A stretch of 20,038 nt of DNA, from contig CAYHAL010000024.1 of NCBI GenBank assembly GCA_964354655.1, forward strand, positions 1 to 20,038, in the 5' to 3' direction. Below the pieces are notes generated by a model, which did not search any database, was not told the origin of the DNA, and worked only from the letters and a program-made list of their open reading frames with translations. The stretch comes from E44-bin46 sp964354655 (GTDB lineage: Bacteria; Chloroflexota; Dehalococcoidia; Dehalococcoidales; E44-bin46). The stretch's first letter is position 1. Each line of letters begins with the position of its first letter. Positions 8,446 through 15,151 of the stretch are shown here, in pieces. The position numbers were made by a program, and so were the translations under genes.

Positions 8446-9755
8446 GACTCACCCCTAGCTTTAAACACCAAACGAATTGGTGTGCCAGCGAAGCCAAATG
8501 CCTGGCGTAGCTTATTCTCTAGGTAGCGCTGATAGGAAAAATGTACCAGACTAGCGTCATTAACAAAAAAGACAAAGGTCGGTGGGTTTACTTCAGCCTG
8601 AGTGGCATATCGAATCTTTAGCTGTTTATTACCCCTTCGGGGTAAACTGTGAGCGGCTACTGCCTGCTGAACTACACTATTGACGGTAGCGGTAGGTAAC
8701 CGCTTAAGCCTCTCCTGATATACTTGACACACCTGCGGCATAACCTTGTCCACCCCCTGCCCAAACTTAGCCGAAATATACAACACTGGCGCGTAAGACG
8801 CAAACTTGAATTGGCCCTTAATATGTCGACTATACTCGGTTGTCCGCTTAACCTCAGCTAAGTCCCACTTATTAACTACCAGTACAATCCCCTTAGCCGC
8901 CTGCTGAATATAACCAGCAATATGCGTATCTTGAGCCGTAACCAGCTCAGCGGCATCAAGAACCAACAAGACTACATCAGCCCGGTCTATAGCTCGCAGG
9001 GCACGGATTATACTATACCGTCCCACCCCCATCCCCAACCGCCCCCGCCGCTTGATACCAGCGGTATCAATAAGTAACACACTTTGCCCCCAAAAGTCAA
9101 CTAGGGTATCTATGGCATCACGAGTAGTCCCCGGACTATCATCAACAATAGCCCGCTTTTCACCTAAAATGGCATTTAATAGCGTTGACTTACCTACATT
9201 CGGTCTACCAACAATAGCTACCTTCATTACCTCGGTCTCAGCCTCAATCACCAAAGGCGTCGGTAATAGAGGGATAACACTATCTAGCAGTTTAGCCACC
9301 CCCTGGCCATGATAGGCACTAATAGCCAGCGGCTCACCTAGCCCCAATTGATAAAATTCTACAGCTTGGGTCTCCAACCGCTCATTATCCGCCTTGTTAA
9401 CCGCTAATACTATGGGTTTGTTTACCCGACGGAGCATATCAGCTATCTCCAGGTCAGGAGGCGTTACCCCGTCCTTGACATCCACCAAAAAAATAATAAC
9501 ATCAGCCTCAGCTATAGCTACCTCTGCCTGCTCTCTAACGCCCTGACCGATAGTGGACTCGGGTTTTAGTTCTAGACCACCGGTATCAACTACAGTAAAC
9601 TCAGCCCCCTGCCACGAAACATTAGCCATTACCCGGTCGCGGGTTGTCCCCGGCAAATCCTCTACAATAGCTGTCGGCTTACCCGTCATCCGATTTAAAA
9701 GGGTAGACTTACCCACATTCTGCCGACCAATAATAGCCACCACCGGTTTGCTCAT
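8442..9755 (-). CDS. der: Ribosome biogenesis GTPase Der (EngA)
   Basis: Tandem GTPase required for assembly of the 50S subunit. The length of 437 residues is typical. G domain 1 has GRQNVGKST (10-18), DTGG (57-60) and NKAD (120-123). G domain 2 has GRPNVGKST (183-191), DTAG (230-233) and NKWD (295-298). A C-terminal KH-like domain follows (about 350-437, with LKIRYATQ and NPPTFVFFVN). Both P-loops and switch II motifs are complete. The ATG is 8 nt after the argF stop and is preceded by GGGGGTGG, a strong ribosome site. It ends in a 4-nt overlap with plsY. Confidence 0.97.
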   Translation of the reverse strand: MSKPVVAIIGRQNVGKSTLLNRMTGKPTAIVEDLPGTTRDRVMANVSWQGAEFTVVDTGGLELKPESTIGQGVREQAEVAIAEADVIIFLVDVKDGVTPPDLEIADMLRRVNKPIVLAVNKADNERLETQAVEFYQLGLGEPLAISAYHGQGVAKLLDSVIPLLPTPLVIEAETEVMKVAIVGRPNVGKSTLLNAILGEKRAIVDDSPGTTRDAIDTLVDFWGQSVLLIDTAGIKRRGRLGMGVGRYSIIRALRAIDRADVVLLVLDAAELVTAQDTHIAGYIQQAAKGIVLVVNKWDLAEVKRTTEYSRHIKGQFKFASYAPVLYISAKFGQGVDKVMPQVCQVYQERLKRLPTATVNSVVQQAVAAHSLPRRGNKQLKIRYATQAEVNPPTFVFFVNDASLVHFSYQRYLENKLRQAFGFAGTPIRLVFKARGES

Positions 9756-9763
9756 ACCACCCC

Positions 9764-10705
9764 CTACCGAAGCCCAAACAACGGTATCTCAAGACCGCCT
9801 AGCATCCTCGCCAGCAGCGCTTTCTGCAGGTGCAGCCTATTCTCAGCCTGGTCAAAGACTACCGAGTGTGGACTTTCCAGAATACCCTCAGCCACCTCCT
9901 CGCCCCGATGTGCTGGCAAAGGGTGCATCAATATGGCATCATCCTTAGCTAAAGATAGAAGTTCACTATTCACCTGATAGCCGGCAAACACCCGACGCCG
10001 CTGGTCAGCCTCAACTTCCTGCCCCATACTCGTCCACACATCAGTATAAACCACATCAGCCCCGCTAACTGCCACTCGTGACTCCTCAGCACAAAATATC
10101 TCAGCCCCGCTACCAAAAGCATAGCCTTGAGCCAGGTGCAATATTCTCTCCTGAACCCTGTAGCCAGATGGTGAAGCAATCCTGAAATTCATCCCGGTAA
10201 GTGAAGCGGCTAATAGAAGACTGTGAGCTACATTATTACCATCACCAATAAAGGCTAAGGTCAAACCCTGAAGTTCCCCCTTCTTCTCATAGATAGTAAG
10301 TAGGTCAGCCAACGCCTGACACGGGTGTTCTAAGTCAGACAAAGCATTTATCACTGGCACATCGGCATAGCTAGCCAGGACCTCTAAAGTCTGTTGAGAA
10401 AAGGTACGGGCAGCAATAACATCTACATAGCGACTGAGCACACGGGCTATATCTGAAACTGACTCGCGCTCACCCAGTCCAACCTCAGCCGAAGACAGAT
10501 AGATGGTCTGCCCACCCAGCTGACGCATGGCAACTTCAAAGCTAACCCGAGTCCTCAACGATGGCTTCTCAAAGATAAGGGCTAACGTCTTGCCACTAAG
10601 CAAGGAGAGCCAGCCGCTAGCCTTCATATCTACAGCGTCTGAAATAAGTAAGCCAATATCTTCACCATCAAGGTCAGATATTGAAAGTAAGTCCTTGCCC
10701 TTCAA
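9764..10705 (-). CDS. argF: Ornithine carbamoyltransferase
   Basis: Forms citrulline from ornithine and carbamoyl phosphate in arginine synthesis. It has 313 residues. The carbamoyl-phosphate site SLRTR (49-53) and HPCQ (127-130) are present, as is the ornithine loop DVWTSMGQE (222-230), which separates it from aspartate carbamoyltransferase. At 261-269 the sequence is HPLPAHRGE, whereas most ornithine enzymes have HCLPAHR. The substrate-site Cys is therefore Pro262, an ATCase-like choice. The start is TTG at 10705: GGGGG at 10716-10712 lies 6 nt before it, and the nearest upstream ATG (near 10722) is out of frame. First gene of the argF-der-plsY-gpsA operon, with an extended -10 promoter close upstream. 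Confidence 0.92.
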   Translation of the reverse strand: MKGKDLLSISDLDGEDIGLLISDAVDMKASGWLSLLSGKTLALIFEKPSLRTRVSFEVAMRQLGGQTIYLSSAEVGLGERESVSDIARVLSRYVDVIAARTFSQQTLEVLASYADVPVINALSDLEHPCQALADLLTIYEKKGELQGLTLAFIGDGNNVAHSLLLAASLTGMNFRIASPSGYRVQERILHLAQGYAFGSGAEIFCAEESRVAVSGADVVYTDVWTSMGQEVEADQRRRVFAGYQVNSELLSLAKDDAILMHPLPAHRGEEVAEGILESPHSVVFDQAENRLHLQKALLARMLGGLEIPLFGLR

Positions 10706-10729
10706 ATTTAACCCCCTTCATGCCCCACC

Positions 10730-10738
10730 AGTATATCA
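10730..10738 (-). promoter_or_regulatory. argF operon promoter (extended -10)
   Basis: The minus strand reads TGATATACT, an extended -10 box (TG at 10738-10737, TATACT 10735-10730). A good -35 is not seen at 17 bp (TACTTG at best). The start would fall near 10723, giving a leader of about 18 nt that includes the GGGGG ribosome site of the TTG start. Confidence 0.6.
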
Positions 10739-10866
10739 CGAAAAACAGCAATCAAGTAGGTCTTACCACAGGGGTGAGAAGCTTTAAAAATTCAACAAGG
10801 CCTGCTACAATATTGAACCCTTTATCCTTACAAAAAGTAAAAGCACAATTGGTTGGAGCTAAAGAT

Positions 10867-11085
10867 ATGGTGGCAGAAGAAATTCCCCGCGAGATAGCCA
10901 TAAAGCTGTGCAACGAAATCCAAACCGAAAACCAACGGAAAAGGTTTTCTTTCGGGAAACGCGTCTGCTACTTCTGCTGCAAGTATGCCAAGGGAGATGT
11001 GGAAAAGATGTGCCTGTCAGGCAAACAAGGTTGTCCCCAGGTGAGCAAACGATACAGGTTGCAAAAGGACCCTAGCCTGCGCTAG
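10867..11085 (+). CDS. Small Cys-rich protein of unknown function
   Basis: A 72-residue basic protein that I cannot assign to a named family. The N-terminal half (about 5-28) looks helical and is rich in Glu, Gln, Lys and Arg. The middle holds VCYFCCKYAKG (33-43), followed by MCLSGKQGCPQV (48-59), so five Cys fall between residues 34 and 56 (CxxCC...C...C), with a sixth at 15. This could be a small metal-binding or redox knuckle. The ATG is supported by GGAG at 10855-10858, 8 nt upstream. The frame stays open further upstream, but that part overlaps the argF promoter and looks non-coding. A possible promoter (TTTAAA 10783, TACAAT 10806, spacer 17) lies ahead. A weak 6-bp hairpin (11071-11086) spans the stop. 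Divergent from argF. Confidence 0.6.
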   Translation: MVAEEIPREIAIKLCNEIQTENQRKRFSFGKRVCYFCCKYAKGDVEKMCLSGKQGCPQVSKRYRLQKDPSLR

Positions 11086-11131
11086 GCACTGGGCTTAGAC
11101 TGTGAAAGCACGTTGAAATGACGCCTAAATG

Positions 11132-11150
11132 CTCCCCACTCTGCCATAAT
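11132..11150 (+). promoter_or_regulatory. Promoter-like copy of the CTCCCCACTCTGC / -10 motif
   Basis: CTCCCCACTCTGC (11132-11144) followed by CATAAT (11145-11150). The 13-mer is identical to the one directly upstream of the polA -10 box (15127-15139). TATACT boxes also occur at 11180-11185 and 11185-11190. Any of these could drive the rhodanese lipoprotein gene. No start codon lies within 10 nt of the CATAAT, unlike the other copies. Confidence 0.4.
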
Positions 11151-11255
11151 CTAAACTGCAAAAGACGCTCTTAATATTGTATACTATACTGTTTGGTAAC
11201 TATTGGTTAGCGCCCGAACCCGTCTTAAGCATCAAAAAGAAGGGAGATGACAACC

Positions 11256-11697
11256 GTGGTAAAAGTGAGCCGCAAAGATTTAATAAAGTTGGTGCTCCCA
11301 GCGCTGGTTATCGGAGCTATGTTAATAGGTGGTTGCGTTGGCAAAAAAATACCAGCCCAGATAATTAAAGATATCACCCCTCAGGAGGCATTCGCCCTAA
11401 TCCAGGAAAACCAGCAAAACCCTGATTTCGTCATTATTGACGTCCAAACCCCAGAAGCATTCGCCCAGGAGCATATAGAGAATGCTGTCAACCTGGACTA
11501 CGGTTCCCAAGGCTTCCGGGATGAGCTTGATAAGCTGGATAAGAATAAAATCTATCTCATTTATTGCCGAAACGGAACTCAAAGCCAAAGTGCCTTAGAT
11601 ATGATGGCTGAGCTCAATTTCACCGAAGTCTATAACATTTCAGGCGGACTTGACCAGTGGAAGGAAGTAGGACTGGCAACCATTCAAATACCAGCCC
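11256..11697 (+). CDS. Rhodanese-domain lipoprotein, 3' end in scaffold gap
   Basis: Surface-anchored sulfurtransferase-like protein, incomplete because it runs into the gap at 11698. A signal peptide (hydrophobic about 9-24) ends in the lipobox LIGGC, Cys27 if translation starts at GTG 11256. A single rhodanese domain (about 35-140) has the IDVQTPEAF strand-loop and the active-site loop CRNGTQSQS with Cys104, then NISGGLDQW. The domain is essentially complete before the gap. An ATG at 11247 is in frame, but AAGGGAG (11240-11246) abuts it directly, whereas the GTG at 11256 is 9 nt away, so GTG is preferred. Rhodaneses transfer sulfane sulfur or act in thiol chemistry; the substrate is unknown. 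It is a close paralogue of the N-terminal domain of the protein at 11982. Confidence 0.85.
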
Positions 11698-11797
11698 NNN
11701 NNNNNNNNNNNNNNNNNNNNNNNNNNNNNNNNNNNNNNNNNNNNNNNNNNNNNNNNNNNNNNNNNNNNNNNNNNNNNNNNNNNNNNNNNNNNNNNNN
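11698..11797. other. Scaffold gap of 100 N
   Basis: Exactly 100 N, the conventional placeholder for a gap of unknown size. The true gap must be longer: the sequence after it is the C-terminal end of a second rhodanese domain, whose beginning (roughly 250-300 nt) is missing. Confidence 0.99.
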
Positions 11798-11865
11798 GTT
11801 TTAAGGAAGTCTACAAAATTTCGGGCGGGTTAACCCAGCAGAAGTGGGAAGGACTGCAACCGTAA
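11798..11865 (+). CDS. C-terminal fragment of a second rhodanese domain
   Basis: From 11800 the frame reads FKEVYKISGGLTQQKWEGLQP and stops with TAA at 11863-11865. This matches the rhodanese tail FTEVYNISGGLDQWKEVGL of the gene before the gap, which already contains its own copy. The fragment is therefore a separate rhodanese domain, either a second domain of the same protein or a tandem paralogous gene. Its tail is shorter and more divergent, so decay cannot be excluded. Confidence 0.6.
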
Positions 11866-11953
11866 AATAGAGCCTTAAAATCTTCAACAAAGCTGTAATA
11901 AAGCCCGCAGTTTTGCTAACCAGCCGATTCAACTGACTCAACTAACTTAAATC

Positions 11954-11972
11954 CTCCCTGCTCTGTTATAAT
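11954..11972 (+). promoter_or_regulatory. Extended -10 promoter, probably leaderless, of the rhodanese/thioredoxin/DsbD gene
   Basis: CTCCCTGCTCTGT (11954-11966) then TATAAT (11967-11972), with TG at 11964-11965 forming an extended -10 box. The ATG is at 11982, 9 nt after the box. Transcription would begin around 11979, leaving almost no leader. The element matches the polA promoter (15127-15145) at 10 of 13 bases plus the whole TATAAT. Confidence 0.7.
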
Positions 11973-11981
11973 AATAAGGTT

Positions 11982-13726
11982 ATGAAAAAGTGGCTTTTGG
12001 TGCTAGTGCTCTCGCTATCAATAGCTACTGTAGCTATGCTAGCCGGTGGTTGTGTTGGCAAAGAAACCCAGATAATTAAAGATGTTACCCCGCAGGAAGC
12101 GCTTGCCTTATTACAGGAAAACCAGGATAACCCCAATTTTGTCATTCTTGACCTGCGATTCCCAGAATCATTTGCCTATGGGCATATAGAAAACGCTATT
12201 AACATAGAGTACTATTCTCAAACTTTTCGGGATGAGCTTGATAAGCTGGATAGGGACAAAACCTACCTCATTTACTCCGGTTCCTCATGTGGAGGTATCG
12301 GCCCACAATCCTTAGCTATAATGAAAGAGCTTAATTTCAGGGAAGTCTATAATATGTCGGGTTTGTGCACTGGACGGGCGCTAGAAGGATTCCCAATCAC
12401 TCAGGAAAGCCCAACCCAGATAACTGAAGATATCACCCCACAATATGTTTTTATGGTCTATTTTACCGGGATTGGTTGCCCCCACTGCGAAAGGACTACC
12501 CCTACGGTACTTGAACAGCTACCAAGAGAATATGCCAATTTAGTCATAATAGAATATGAGATTCAGGAAAATGAGCAAAACGCCCCTTTGCTTGATGAAT
12601 ATGTTTCCGCGTACCATATAGGATATGAACTTCCTCTAATAATCTTCAGTCAAGACCAGTACATTGGCGGCGAATCACCAATCTTAAACAATGTTAGAGG
12701 AGTAATCGAAGAATTAGATTCTAATAAATGTCCTTTAGTTGACGGTAGCACTCAAGATTTCAACGGGCTAGACCTCACCTCTTTACCCGGTTACCCCGTA
12801 ATTTGGCATCAACAGAAAGTATTAATAAAGCAGGGGCCCAATGGAGACAGTGAATTATTAAAAGAATTACTAGTTAGTGATAATTTACCCGACGTCCTAA
12901 AAGATGCCGAATTCGAAGCAATAGAGCCAATAGAGGTTGCGATTCCTGGGGGAACGGTTAAATTTGATAATGGAATCTTAATTGGTGATTGGATTTTTGA
13001 ATGGAATGGCGAAGGTTTAGGAACTCCTTCGCAACCAGTAGTACCTACGCCACCACCAGCACCACCCCCACCATCAAATGTACCCAGGCCTTCACTTACT
13101 TTACCCAAAGTTCTCACTTTAGCCGTAGCCGATGCCGTAAACCCCTGTGAACTTGCCATTTTGTTGCTAATGCTGACTACGATTTTATTCTACAACCCCG
13201 GAAACAGACGAGCCGTGTTATTCGCTGGCGCGGCGTTTATTACTGCGGTATTCGCAATATACTTTTTGTACGGGTTAGTCTTCATCAAGTTCTTTCACAT
13301 AGTCCAAGCTTTATCTGCGGTTAGATTCTGGCTGTTTAAAGGCCTGGCGGTAGCTTGTATAGTTTTTGGGGTTCTGAATATCAGGGACTTCGTAAGGTAT
13401 AAGCCAGGAGGGTTGGGGACAGAGATGCCCCTCCTCCTGAGGCCAAGGGTCAAAAAGATACTCTCCAGAATAACCTCAACTAGAGGAGCCTTCATAGCCG
13501 GAGCATTTGTCACCGTCTTTCTATTACCCTGCACCATGGGGCCTTATATCATTGCCGCCGGCATTTTATCCGTTTACGACATGATTCAAACTGCCCCCAT
13601 TCTGCTTTTATATAACCTAGTATTTATTCTGCCGATGTTAGCCATAGTCGGGATTGTTTACTTCGGGCTGGGCAAAGTCCACGACGTCTATCTTTGGAAA
13701 GAGAAAAATATCACCAAATTACACCT
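11982..13726 (+). CDS. Lipoprotein: rhodanese-like, thioredoxin-like (CPHC) and DsbD/CcdA-like membrane domains; 3' end in gap
   Basis: Multidomain thiol-relay candidate, 581 residues before the gap. In order: signal peptide with lipobox LAGGC (Cys24); rhodanese-like domain (about 30-138) whose active-site loop reads YSGSSCGGIG, with Ser99 where the upstream paralogue has catalytic Cys104, though Cys103 is near; thioredoxin-like domain (about 153-250) with FTGIGCPHCE (Cys166, Cys169) and a cis-Pro-like ELPLIIF; an unassigned stretch (about 260-345); a Pro-rich linker (353-370); then five visible membrane segments (about 375-404, 410-434, 446-466, 503-527, 538-562). The first and fourth carry DAVNPCELA (Cys389) and LLPCTMGPY (Cys517), the paired Cys of the DsbD/CcdA family that carry electrons across the membrane. 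Inferred route: cytoplasmic thioredoxin, membrane domain, CPHC domain, outside target. An open frame continues across the N run into the nitroreductase, but this is an artefact. Confidence 0.85.
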
Positions 13727-13826
13727 NNNNNNNNNNNNNNNNNNNNNNNNNNNNNNNNNNNNNNNNNNNNNNNNNNNNNNNNNNNNNNNNNNNNNNNNNN
13801 NNNNNNNNNNNNNNNNNNNNNNNNNN
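13727..13826. other. Scaffold gap of 100 N
   Basis: Exactly 100 N of unknown true length. It hides the end of the DsbD-like membrane domain (a sixth segment would be expected) and everything upstream of the nitroreductase start, including its ribosome site and promoter and possibly whole genes. Confidence 0.99.
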
Positions 13827-14495
13827 ATGGATATTCTAGAGGCTATACGAGCACGGAAGAGTATAAGGGGCTATAAGCCGGATCCGGTTCCTAAGGAAAT
13901 TCTCACAGAAATTCTGGATTTCGCCACTCGTGCCCCTTCAGCAATGAATACACAGCCATGGGAAATCACTGTGGTTACGGGGGAAGCGCTGGAAAACATT
14001 AAGCAGAACACCATCGAGATGCTGAATTCTGGAGCGACACCAAGCACAAAGATCCCGTCCAAGCCTTTTGAGGGCAAGTATAGACAGCGCCAAGTGGAAC
14101 TCGCTATTCAGCTCTTCGAACTAATGGGCATAGCCAGAGAAGATAAGGAAAAGAGAGCCGAGTGGATGCAAAGGGGCTACCGTTTCTTTGATGCGCCGGC
14201 GGCTATTATCATATCCGTAGACAAGTCACTTGATGAAGTACATTCTCAGTTTGATATTGGCACCATTACGCAGACCATCTGCCTCACCGCATTAAACTAT
14301 GGCCTTGGCACCTGCATTGAAGACCAGGGCATAGCCTTCTCTGAGGTAGTGAGGAGGTTTGCTCAGATACCTGAGTCCAAGCGGATAGCCACTAGCATCG
14401 CTATCGGCTATCCGGATTGGGACTTCCCTGCAAACAAGGTAGTGTCCACACGTGAGCCATTGGAAAATGTCACTACCTGGTATGGCTTTGGCTAA
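13827..14495 (+). CDS. Nitroreductase-family FMN oxidoreductase
   Basis: A 222-residue flavoprotein of the nitroreductase superfamily, which uses NAD(P)H to reduce nitro compounds, quinones, flavins or other acceptors; the substrate cannot be told from sequence. FMN-binding features: the N-terminal IRARKSIRGYKPDPVP (7-22) with Arg and Ser contacts, then PSAMNTQPWEITVVTG, and near the C-terminus LTALNYGLGTC. The ATG sits directly after the N run. The residues from it onward are a normal family N-terminus (MDILEAI), so this is probably the true start, but no upstream context survives. An inserted helical region (about 60-110) is usual for some subfamilies. The stop is followed by 121 bp without a gene, holding at most a loose TTTAGCC/GGCTAAA pairing (14510-14542). 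Confidence 0.9.
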   Translation: MDILEAIRARKSIRGYKPDPVPKEILTEILDFATRAPSAMNTQPWEITVVTGEALENIKQNTIEMLNSGATPSTKIPSKPFEGKYRQRQVELAIQLFELMGIAREDKEKRAEWMQRGYRFFDAPAAIIISVDKSLDEVHSQFDIGTITQTICLTALNYGLGTCIEDQGIAFSEVVRRFAQIPESKRIATSIAIGYPDWDFPANKVVSTREPLENVTTWYGFG

Positions 14496-14598
14496 TACCA
14501 GCTTCGCTGTTTAGCCTTCCTATACCTTCCCTCCCGGCTAAAACATCATAATAAGCTTCCGTAGATAACCTCCGCGTCTTGTTTCTCTATAACTACCT

Positions 14599-14607
14599 TG
14601 CTATAAT
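14599..14607 (+). promoter_or_regulatory. Extended -10 promoter, probably near-leaderless, of the small lipoprotein gene
   Basis: TGCTATAAT: TG at 14599-14600 and TATAAT at 14602-14607, ending 9 nt before the ATG at 14617. A weak -35 (TTGTTT, 14579-14584) is 17 bp upstream. No Shine-Dalgarno sequence lies between the box and the ATG. Confidence 0.65.
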
Positions 14608-14616
14608 GCCAGCGCT

Positions 14617-15087
14617 ATGGTCTCAGGTTTACAAACTAATCAAAAATACATCGTAGTGGCAGCAATTTTAGCCTGCCTCATTACCGGGGGGACCTTGGGT
14701 TGCCAGCAACCAGGAGAAACAACAGCTCACGAAGTCACCTTTGAGCAGCTATTCTCCAGCCCGGAACAATTCCACGGAAAGGATATCATTCTGGAAGGCT
14801 TCTACTTTCAAGGGTTTGAAACTGTGGTGTTGGCTGAGAGCCTAGAGTATTCAGGATATGCTGAGGGGCATTTAATACCCAAAGGAAGAATGCTCTGGGT
14901 TGAAGGCGGCATACCCCTAGAAATCTATAACCAGCTTTATCAACAACAGATGATGGGACCCACTGAGCGCTACGGGAAAATCAAGGTCAAAGGCAAATTT
15001 GAATACGGCGGACAGTATGGGCACGTGGGAGGGTATAACTATCAGATAACCCCGTCACAAGTCGAACTTCTAAGCTGGACCCCCTAA
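14617..15087 (+). CDS. Small lipoprotein of unknown function, OB-like
   Basis: A 156-residue secreted lipoprotein. The signal peptide (about 9-28) ends in TLGC with Cys29 as the lipidation site, followed by a short polar linker (QQPGETT). The mature part is rich in beta strands: a VTFEQLFSSPEQFHGKDIIL segment, then LEGFYF, a Leu/Trp-rich central stretch and a KIKVKGKFEYGG strand. The pattern 'a step is taken, then a property is conferred' (Phe-His-Gly-Lys, then strand) resembles small OB-fold lipoproteins, but this is only a fold guess. There are no Cys beyond the lipobox and no catalytic motif that I recognise. It has its own extended -10 promoter and is 64 bp from the polA ATG, so it is probably a single-gene unit. 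Confidence 0.75.
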   Translation: MVSGLQTNQKYIVVAAILACLITGGTLGCQQPGETTAHEVTFEQLFSSPEQFHGKDIILEGFYFQGFETVVLAESLEYSGYAEGHLIPKGRMLWVEGGIPLEIYNQLYQQQMMGPTERYGKIKVKGKFEYGGQYGHVGGYNYQITPSQVELLSWTP

Positions 15088-15126
15088 GAGAAGTAGCACA
15101 GAATATTACCCATTTCTTCTGTCATC

Positions 15127-15145
15127 CTCCCCACTCTGCTATAAT
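15127..15145 (+). promoter_or_regulatory. polA promoter, extended -10, predicted leaderless
   Basis: CTCCCCACTCTGC (15127-15139) then TATAAT (15140-15145), with TG at 15137-15138 as the extended element. The ATG at 15152 begins 7 nt after the end of the box, the usual position of a transcription start, so the mRNA would start at or next to the A of ATG. The -35 is poor (TTCTGT). Confidence 0.7.
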
Positions 15146-15151
15146 AAGGCT

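Noticed and set aside
9764..10705. Aspartate carbamoyltransferase (pyrB) instead of argF
   Set aside because: HPLP is ATCase-like, but the SMG ornithine loop and the HPCQ and overall sequence favour the ornithine enzyme.
10681..10866. Longer version of the Cys-rich protein starting at 10681
   Set aside because: The extra 62 residues overlap the argF 5' end and promoter and look non-coding; the ATG at 10867 has a ribosome site.
11982..14495. A single 837-codon protein joining the DsbD-like protein and the nitroreductase
   Set aside because: The frame is open only because 100 N separate them. The nitroreductase has its own normal N-terminus at 13827 and the gap length is arbitrary.
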